Origin: Salvelinus alpinus
Lineage: Eukaryota; Chordata; Actinopteri; Salmoniformes; Salmonidae
NCBI RefSeq assembly: GCF_045679555.1
Contig: NC_092096.1
Coordinates: 22,661,211-22,725,210, forward strand
DNA length: 64,000 nucleotides
Direction: 5' to 3'
In this document: in pieces, positions 57,201 through 64,000 of the stretch
Layout of the letters: each line of letters begins with the position of its first letter
Position numbering within the stretch: the first letter of the stretch is position 1
Notes under the pieces: model-generated
The model's database searches: none
Seen by the model: the letters and a program-made list of their open reading frames with translations, nothing else
Told to the model about the DNA's origin: nothing
Translations under genes and position numbers: made by a program

Positions 57201-59015
57201 GTAACATTAGAAAAATACCAGGTCACTCTTACCAGATTGTGGCACTTAAAAGCCTTTATTGAATTGGCATCTCCATGTAGGAAAGTTAAAAACATTTGAT
57301 TGTCTTAACTTTACATTTGGGAAAGCAAAAAGCAGCTTAGCATATTAACTCAACTCTTTTTCCCCCTCTGTATTCATGTTCTATTAATAGGTTTGTTTCC
57401 ACCTTCTCCTCTTGCTGTTTTTGCAGCTCCGCTCTGCACACCATGAGCCTACCCCTCCTCACCTGCTCCTTCTGCATGCGCAAAGTGGGTCTGTGGAACT
57501 TCCACCAGATGGAGGGAACAGGAAAAGAGGTAGAGGGAGACGCCCCAAAGTCCCCCACCACCCCGACGTCATCTACACCCCTGCCTGCACCCGAGGCCCA
57601 GGGGGACAGGAAGACTCCCACCTCGCCCTCGCCTTCTCCTACTCCCTACCGAAGGGGGCTGCGGAGCCAGGACAAGACCAGAGGCTCAGAGCAGGTAGGT
57701 CTCAGGCAAGGCAGGCCACTTTAACTGGGTGAATAGGTTAAGGTGGAACTTGGATGAGTTGGAAGTTCTAGCAAACCCGTTTCTCCAGTTTCTCATTTCT
57801 TTGTAGCTTTCAGAATGTTGTAACATGGACTCTCACACCTCTAGTCATGGATCTGTTTGTTAAAGTTGTTCTCTGTTGATTGTGTCTTGGCAGCCTGTGG
57901 GCAGTCTGTCCCCCATGGTGGTCCGCACCCGCAGCAGGGACTCTCCCAGCCCGAGCGAGGAGCAGCCCAGCCCTCTGCCCAGGGGGAAGAGGCCCATGAC
58001 CGGGGGCCGAGGCCAGGGGGAGGGGACAGGGAGCGAGGGGACTGCTTCGGGGGGCTCCAGCCCCCAACGCAACCCCAAACGCATGTGCCTCTCCTCAGCC
58101 AGTAGCCCTGTAAGTCTTTACTCTCTGTGATCACACCAGGTGTGTCTGGATTGTCCAGACCTGGGATGTGTGTGTGTGTACTCTGTAGCAGATATAATAC
58201 AGACAAATCTATAATCTATTTTAACACCACCCTTACCTATAAATGTCTGCCTTGTTCTAACTGATCTTGTTCACTGGGAATGCACTTCAAGGTGAAGTTA
58301 AGCTACTAAACTGACCCATGAGCAGCATCTAACTTCACCCTACTCCGGTGCATGCCACAACATATGCTACAGTCGCCTATTGACTTTCTCCATTCTCTTG
58401 TTTTCAGGAGGGCCCCCTGCATAGGAGTGTGTTTGACCCACTAGCCCAGCACAGAGACTGGTGCCCCTGGGTGAATGTAGGCAAGGAGAACACCCAGCCC
58501 ACTGGTGGTGTACCCCTGCTGGGCCAAGAGGGAGAGCACCAGCAGGGCTGGAAGGCCGCACTCACTCTCCTCCTCCCCATGAAGAAGTGCTTCAGCCCAA
58601 ACAAGGCAGCCAGTCCCCTACAGGTGAGAATCAAAACCTGGATGTGGTAAAATGGTGGTCCTGTGTCTCACTTGGTTGAGCATGGCTCTAACAATTCCCG
58701 CATTGTGGGTTTGATTCCTGCTGGGACCACCCATACGAAATGTATGCTCTCAATGATGTAAGTCACTCTGGATAAAAGCGTCTGTAAAAACGGCATACTA
58801 TTATGACAATATGAAGGGTTGACATAGCTATGTTCTACAATGGAGCAATGTCTATTGCATTGTTACAGTTTCAGCATTTGGTCATACCTCTGCTATATGA
58901 GCAAGCTTCCATTTCTAACACTTCTGTTCCCTCTTTCCTCCAGGGTCCACATGACAAGTCTAAAAGAGTGTTTGCTATATTCCGTCAGTGGCAGGTATCT
59001 TCCCCATCTCAGTAA
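51270..59015 (+). CDS. zc3hc1: Zinc finger C3HC-type protein 1 (NIPA), 10 exons
   Basis: ZC3HC1/NIPA is a nuclear-basket protein of the pore (binds TPR) and was described as an F-box-type factor for cyclin B1. Exons: 51270-51406, 55648-55750, 56012-56162, 56324-56407, 56615-56742, 56986-57134, 57427-57694, 57894-58109, 58408-58623, 58944-59015; total 507 aa (human about 502). All introns are GT-AG except intron 2, which is AT-AC. The first zinc domain reads WAGKPRTLSPLKCASYGWIN, CDMLKCSSCQAFLCASLQP and HEKFCPWP. The second (RSM1-like) reads CSFCMRKVGLWNF and FDPLAQHRDWCPWVNVGKEN. Between them is a Pro/Ser-rich linker with VVRTRSRDSPSPSEE and PKRMCLSS, likely phosphorylation and nuclear-localisation sequence. 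The C-terminus KRVFAIFRQW fits the family. The ATG at 51270 is the first in frame (MATLGSRGNCL) and TPEKVRELL aligns with the human N-terminus. Confidence 0.96.
52772..53375 (+). repeat. Probable solo LTR in zc3hc1 intron 1
   Basis: TGAGAGTTATTC...GAATTTCCACGACA, 604 bp with TG/CA ends. A TATATAG box lies near 53217 and ATTAAA about 95 bases later, as expected for LTR U3-R-U5. The last 12 bases match the end of the ERV LTR at 50.5 kb, but the interiors differ. No internal retroviral genes adjoin it and no clear target duplication was found. Confidence 0.6.
53666..55091 (-). mobile_element. Degenerate full-length Tc1/mariner element
   Basis: Ends AACTCAGCAAAAAAAG and CTTTTTTTGCTGAGTT are inverted repeats, flanked by TA at 53664-53665 and 55092-55093. 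The transposase is on the minus strand. Confidence 0.92.
53857..54757 (-). pseudogene. Tc1 transposase pseudogene
   Basis: The N-terminal part (54757-54527: RLRQRYRETGRTADRPRSGR) and the C-terminal part (54303-53857: MIWGGVSQHHRTELVVIAGN; LQHDNATSHTAR with the second [19 protein letters not shown] with the E) are in different frames. Sequence between them carries stops. Confidence 0.88.
55751..56011 (+). other. zc3hc1: U12-type AT-AC intron of zc3hc1 (intron 2)
   Basis: The 5' splice site ATATCCTTTC matches the U12 AT-AC consensus. The branch-site-like TTCCTTAGC has its adenosine at 56001. The 3' site is GAAGCAC, ending at 56011, 10 bases on. No GT-AG pair joins the exons in frame here. The junction S-Y-S/C-L-R-W-A-G-K-P preserves the conserved protein. 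Confidence 0.85.
56465..56595. repeat. MITE with GTGTTCATTAGGCA ends, copy 5
   Basis: GTGTTCATTAGGCAACAAAA at the left and TGTGCCTTACTGAACATGAC at the right, with GTCCAATAAGAAACAG inside as in the 9603 copy. In zc3hc1 intron 4. Confidence 0.7.
58653..58795 (+). mobile_element. tRNA-derived SINE in zc3hc1 intron 9
   Basis: The head CTCACTTGGTTGAGCATGGC and GTGGGTTTGATTCCTGCTGG has A- and B-box-like parts. The tail CTCTGGATAAAAGCGTCTGT is shared with 31545-31702. Confidence 0.75.
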
Positions 59016-59990
59016 GGTCTTTCTCTCTCCACCCCAGAGACAGGGTCGTCGTGACATTCTCCATTGATATTCTTCCCTGTGGTATGCTGTACTGTACTAG
59101 TTGCACTGACAGTGGTTTCATATCCGTGTATTTCTCCCATCCGTTAAGTCTGGTTTACAATCATGGGGGGGGGGGGTGGTATGAATTGAAGTACAGATGA
59201 GGATGGTTTTGCCAATGAACTTTGGAATGTTGCCCGGCTGCATGGTTCGAAAGCGATGAGTTCTTCACGGACATTGCCCACCAAGGAAATTCTGTTCTGA
59301 GTGCAGTTTTTTAAAAGTGGGTTGACTTTACACTAAACTTAGAACCACAGAATGCAATGGCACACGAACACTGCCTGGTCTCAGACCAGCGCCTTGCCTC
59401 GTTTGTTTTACCTCCTATGAAGACCGCATGTGCTCTTGTCCTGTGTCTATGGAATATATGAGGGACAAGGACTCTGAAATCTATCCCGTGAGAGAAAGAG
59501 CCATCTGGCTTACACTGGAAAAAAAGTCATATGTATTATCTTCAAAGGGTATACTCCATCATGTAGAAGTGTAAACATTTATTTACATTTTTACCCTAAA
59601 AGCTGTGAGGAAGTCATTTTTTTTCAGTGCTGTTTTTTCCAGGGAGTATAAAGACGTAGATATAGGATTTCTAAACTTTACGCATACTAAATTTTGTTGT
59701 AAAGCAATTTTGTTACACAAATATTTTTTAGAAACTTTGAAAAGGCTTTTTGGTTTTGTTTGTTTGCAAGTCTAAAGTGCTAAAGGGAGGGAGCGGGGGA
59801 AATCTATTTTTTTTTGTAGATGTTAAACCAGGTAGAACAAATCATTTGCCATAGAAGTCAGAGGATGTTTGGGGTTAACATTGATTTAGTCTTTCATTCC
59901 ATTTGCCTTTGTGGTTTTCTTAGCCAATGCAGTCCCTTCTACTGTGCATGTGCTTTTACTCTCCTAAGAGGATTTAATAAAATGTTCCTC
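59016..59990 (+). other. zc3hc1: zc3hc1 3' UTR (probable)
   Basis: Repeat-poor sequence ending at AATAAA (59976-59981), followed by a T/G-rich stretch. Contains a G run at 59165-59176. Confidence 0.6.
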
Positions 59991-60169
59991 TTTCTGCATG
60001 TTTATTTTTACTCTGCATTTTATTTTCATGTGTTTCCACGGCATATCCAATTTGTTTTGGAAGGATAAACTAATGACAAATTCAAATGCAGCTTCAAAAG
60101 AGAACATGTCGCTGGCACTGTTCCAGTAAATGTGGTCTTAATAAGTAGTTTGGAGAACAAAGCTAAGCT

Positions 60170-60306
60170 CTGAGCCTGTATCCACATAGCATCTGAGTGC
60201 TGATCTAAGATCTGCCCGTATAAACTTGTCAATTATGATCTAAAATGCACAACTGATCCTAGACCAGCACTCCTACTCTGATATGCTTTGTGGATACAGG
60301 CCCTGG
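60170..60306. repeat. Foldback MITE
   Basis: GAGCCTGTATCCACATAGCA on the left is mirrored by TGCTTTGTGGATACAGGCCC on the right; AGTGCTGATCTA also pairs with the right half. Confidence 0.75.
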
Positions 60307-61570
60307 TTTTGAGTGGCCCTTAGTCTTCTCACAGCAGCGTCTATGACCTACACAATAGCCCTAACTCTTCCCGGGCTGTCCTGTGGTTCCACACTGAAGT
60401 ACTCTAGGTCAGCCCATTATACATTACAGTGGCAGTGAAGAGTTGCATTTCAGGGTCCTCCCTGGTGGCCATTTTGTCTGCTCTCATTTAAAACCAGACA
60501 ACATGTGCAGTGTTTTCCTTCACATCTCAGATTCAGCCGAGCTTAGTACTAGTAATGCTACTCAGGTTGAGGCATAATATGTAGCCTATTAGTCTGACTT
60601 ACACAACCAATGGTAATATATTAGAAAAAGGGAAAGCAGTTAGTAGAGAAGAAAAACATGGCTGTTATGAGAGCAGCAGCTAACTGAACTTGTCCTTGAT
60701 ACATCATTGCATTTATGGCCTTGGTCTTGCTCAGAAATAACTCCCTTGGTTAGGTCCCATCTGTATCCTATGTTGTTGCACAAGTTTCGAGTTATACCGT
60801 AATGTTTCTGTTTCTAAGAGGCAATTCAACTGTGAGAAAGCTGGTAGAAATCCTTAACATGTGTTATCTTAAAGGATCCTGGAAAGGTACTAAGTGTGCA
60901 GCTAAAACAAACCTGGCAGCGATGCCGTTTTGTGGCCTGGCTTCCCCTGCTAGTGTTGCTATGGGGGAGAGAGGCCATAGAAATAGAATGATCCTATCAA
61001 GGAACGTTGACTTGAATGAGGACGTCCATTCTGGTCATTTTATTTAGAAGAGAGAGGCTGTGTCCTATGGACTGTCAATGTTAGCTATCTGGGGTCTGCC
61101 TTGCCAGTTGCCACCCAACATCTGTGCATTCACTGCTGGGGGAGAGAAGGGGAGTCAAACAAATATGACACATTATGGGGGTGAATCTGTCTGAACTGGA
61201 AGCAATCCCACAGAGAAGAACGTGTCCATAAAAATAATATATTCCTGAACTCGGAACCAAAATACGTAAATCAAATGTATTTATAAAGCCCTTCTTACAT
61301 CAGCTGATATCTCTGCTGTACAGAAACCCAGCCTAAAACCCCAAACAGCAGCAATGCAGATGTAGAAGCACGAAGCAACTTAAGATATTCACGATTTGAT
61401 GGATGAGGAATCTGACAAGCGTGCCTTTTAGCTTTTTATTGCATCAAGGATCAATGCAAGCTTTTATATTCAAACACCCATTTAATTCAGATCACTTCAT
61501 TGCTCAATTACACACAAGGACTTACTGAAATTTGATTTCCACTTTTAACCCAACCCCCCCGAAAGACATA
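60307..61570. other. Intergenic sequence 3' of zc3hc1
   Basis: No gene recognised. At 61264-61375 is a common salmonid repeat fragment (CAAATGTATTTATAAAGCCC, CTGTACAGAAACCCAGCCTA). Confidence 0.5.
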
Positions 61571-63074
61571 CAGTACCAGGCAAAAGTTTGGACACAGCTA
61601 CTCATTCAAGGTTTTTATTTTATTTTTACCATTTCCTACATTGTAGAACAATAGTGAAGACATCAAACTATGAAATAACACATATGCAATGTAGTAACTA
61701 AAAAAGTGTTAAACAAATCAAAATATATTTTATATTTGAGATTCTTCAAAGTAGCCACCCTTTGCCTTGATGACAGCTCTGCACACTCTTGGCATTCTCT
61801 CAATCCAGCTTCATGAAGTAGTCACCTGGAATGCTGGTCTTGAAGGAGTTCCCACATGCTGAGCACTTGTTGGCTGCTTTTCCTTCACTGCGGTCCAACG
61901 CATCCCAAACCATCTCAATTGGGTTGAGATCGGGTGATTGTTGAGGCCAGGTCATCTGATGCAGCACTCCATCGCTCTCCTTATTGGTCAAATAGCCCTT
62001 ACACAGCCTGGAGGTGTGTTTTGGGTCATTGTCCTGTTGAAAAAGAAATGATCGTCCCACAAAGCGCAAACCAGATGGGATGGTGTATTGCTGCAGAATG
62101 TTATGGTAGCAATGCTGGTTAAGTGTGCCTTGAATTCTAAATAAATCACTGATAGTGTCCGCAGCAGAGCACCATCACACCACCTACATGCTTCATAGTG
62201 GGAACCACACGTGGAGATCATCCATTCTCCTGCTCTGCGTCTCACAAAGACACGGTGGTTGGAACCAAAAATCTCAAATTTGGACTTAAATTTTCCACCG
62301 GTCTAATGTCCGTTGCTCGTGTTTCTTGGCCCAAGCAAGTCTTTTTTCTTATTGGTGTCCTGTTAGTAGTGGTTTCTTTGCAGCAATTTGACCATGAAGG
62401 ACTGATTCTGACAAGGTCTCCTCTGAACAATTGATGTGTCTGTTACTTGAACTCTGTGAAGCAATTATTTGGGCTGCAATCGGAAGTGCAGTTAATTGCC
62501 GATTTCTGAGGCTGGTAACTCTAATGAACTTATCCTCTGCAGTGGAAGTAACTCTGGGTCTTCCTGTGGCGGTCCTCATGAGAGCCAGTATCATAGCGCT
62601 TGATGGTTTTTGCAACTGCACTTGAAGAAACTTTCAAAGTTCTTGAAATTTTCCAGATAGACTGACCTTCATGTCTTAAAGTAATGTTGGACTGTCATTT
62701 CTCTTTGCTTATTTGAGCTGTTCTTGCCACAATATGGACTTGGTCTTTTACCAAATATGGCTATCTTCTGTACACCACCCCTACCTTGTCACAACACAAC
62801 TGATTGGCTCAAATGCATTAAGAAGGAAAAAAATGCACAAATTAACTTTTATCAAGGCACAACTGTTAATTGAAATGCATTCCAGGGTGGTTACTTTTTT
62901 AGAATCTGAAATATAAAATATATTTTGATGTGTTTAACACTTTTTTGGTTACTACATGATTTCATATATGTCCTAGTTTGGATGTATTCACTATTATTCT
63001 ACAATGTAGAAAATAGTAAAAATTAAGAAAAACCCTTGAATGAGTAGGTGTGGCCAAACTTTTGACTGGTACTG
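61571..63074 (-). mobile_element. Degenerate Tc1/mariner element
   Basis: Ends CAGTACCAGGCAAAAGTTTG and CAAACTTTTGACTGGTACTG are inverted repeats, flanked by TA (61569-61570 and 63075-63076). Minus-strand transposase remnants: FLFQQDNDPKHTSRLCKGYL with the second D, and [17 protein letters not shown] with the E (62069-61800). The N-terminal part is further upstream in other frames with stops. Confidence 0.9.
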
Positions 63075-63274
63075 TACATATACAGGTTTTGGAGAGGGGG
63101 CCTGTTCTTGTGGGGGGTTAAGTGCCTTGCTGAAGGGCACAATGGATAGGATTTGATACCAGCAACTGGTTGCTCCCCCTCACACACTTACACTGATTAA
63201 TGAGGCCCTCTGCTCTATTTCGGTAAAAAAAAATTGCCTCTGCAGCGCCTTTGACCTTGCGATTCATGAGTAGG

Positions 63275-63275
<1 letters not shown>

Positions 63276-63351
<76 letters not shown>
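63276..63351. repeat. Long (GT)n microsatellite
   Basis: About 38 uninterrupted GT units. Confidence 0.97.
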
Positions 63352-63352
<1 letters not shown>

Positions 63353-64000
63353 CTGGATTGGGGTTGCGGGTGGACTACACAATGTGCAGTTTGCACTGGG
63401 CTGTGGGGAAAGAGATCCTGCTGTCTGACGGTACGTAATGGAATACTCCTTGTGAGAACGGTGTTGTGCCGAAAATCTCCCCGACAGAATTCTAGTTCTT
63501 CATTGCTGCAACTTGTTTGCTAGTTGAGATTTCTGCTCTTCACTCCGTTGTCAGTTTAGCCTACATTTCACTGATCTTAGTAGCAGAAAGCATTTTTGTT
63601 TTGGCTATTTGGCTAAGCAGTTTTCGTTTTGGCTATTTGTTTCAAGTGTATGTGGCGGTTCTAGCTTGTATGGCGCCCTGGGCGAACCCCCTTCAGCGCC
63701 CTGAGTGCGGGCGCCCCGTGCCGCCTCTGGCAAGATGTCGCCTGTACCTAAATCCGCTACTGATATGTATTAGTCTATGAATAAATCTCTGACAAAAATC
63801 GTCATCTCTCCCATGTCTTATTCGACTAATATTTTTGAAAGTGTAAGGATAATAATTCAGCCATAGTTGTTCTGAAATGTTTATTGCTTGCCAACATTTT
63901 ACTCTCTCCTCTGTTTAATATAACACACATACATTCATTATTAATTTCGGTTGCCTATCCTGACGTGAAGTTTGTTCAAAAGAAAGTATTTTACTCTGAT
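63352..64000. other. Intergenic sequence at the window end
   Basis: No exon recognised. 63654-63765 (GGCGGTTCTAGCTTGTATGG ... GTCGCCTGTACCTAAATCCG) is a repeat related to pieces at 36754 and 37202. Confidence 0.5.

Noticed and set aside
63251-63523. Cys-Val repeat frame and its His-Thr antisense
   Set aside because: Translation of the (GT)n microsatellite.

Overview
This is a vertebrate nuclear window from a salmonid-type teleost (trout, salmon or char). The genes are split into short GT-AG exons. Between them lies a dense load of repeats typical of salmonids: Tc1/mariner transposons at several stages of decay, tRNA-derived SINEs ending in a TTCTTAACTGACTTGCCTAG-type tail, LINEs ending in CAAATAAAATTTGATTTGATT, a Ty3/gypsy chromovirus, an endogenous retrovirus and many foldback MITEs. 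The lineage call rests on this repeat repertoire; no species can be named from the sequence alone.

Layout. (1) 177-1269, + strand: the last two coding exons of smo (Smoothened), followed by a long 3' UTR that may run to about 4.5 kb. (2) 5431-21408, + strand: a complete 20-exon gene for a CAX/VNX1-type cation/H+ exchanger (zebrafish cax1 type). YccF-like membrane segments are fused upstream of the exchanger core. Its introns hold an intact Tc1 transposon, a LINE split by a Tc1 remnant, and two minisatellites that have multiplied splice acceptors. (3) 24357-35701, - strand: complete 9-exon klhdc10 (kelch-repeat protein). (4) 35.7-51.2 kb: a repeat-filled interval between two divergent genes. 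Its centre is an old endogenous retrovirus (39756-50884, - strand) with a very young Ty3/gypsy element (41226-46638) nested inside. (5) 51270-59015, + strand: complete 10-exon zc3hc1 (NIPA), which contains an AT-AC U12-type intron. (6) 59-64 kb: the zc3hc1 3' UTR, then intergenic sequence with another decayed Tc1 and a long (GT)n run.

The genes are unrelated housekeeping or developmental genes and form no operon-like unit. The head-to-head klhdc10/zc3hc1 pair matches the arrangement I recall for human 7q32, where SMO is also nearby. The most distinctive observations are: tandem repeats that copy 3' splice sites (one also copies the start of the exon) in cax1; the AT-AC intron in zc3hc1; the YccF-CAX fusion; and the nested retroelements, which show target-site duplications, a repeat copy acting as an 'empty site', and an apparent self-priming primer-binding site.
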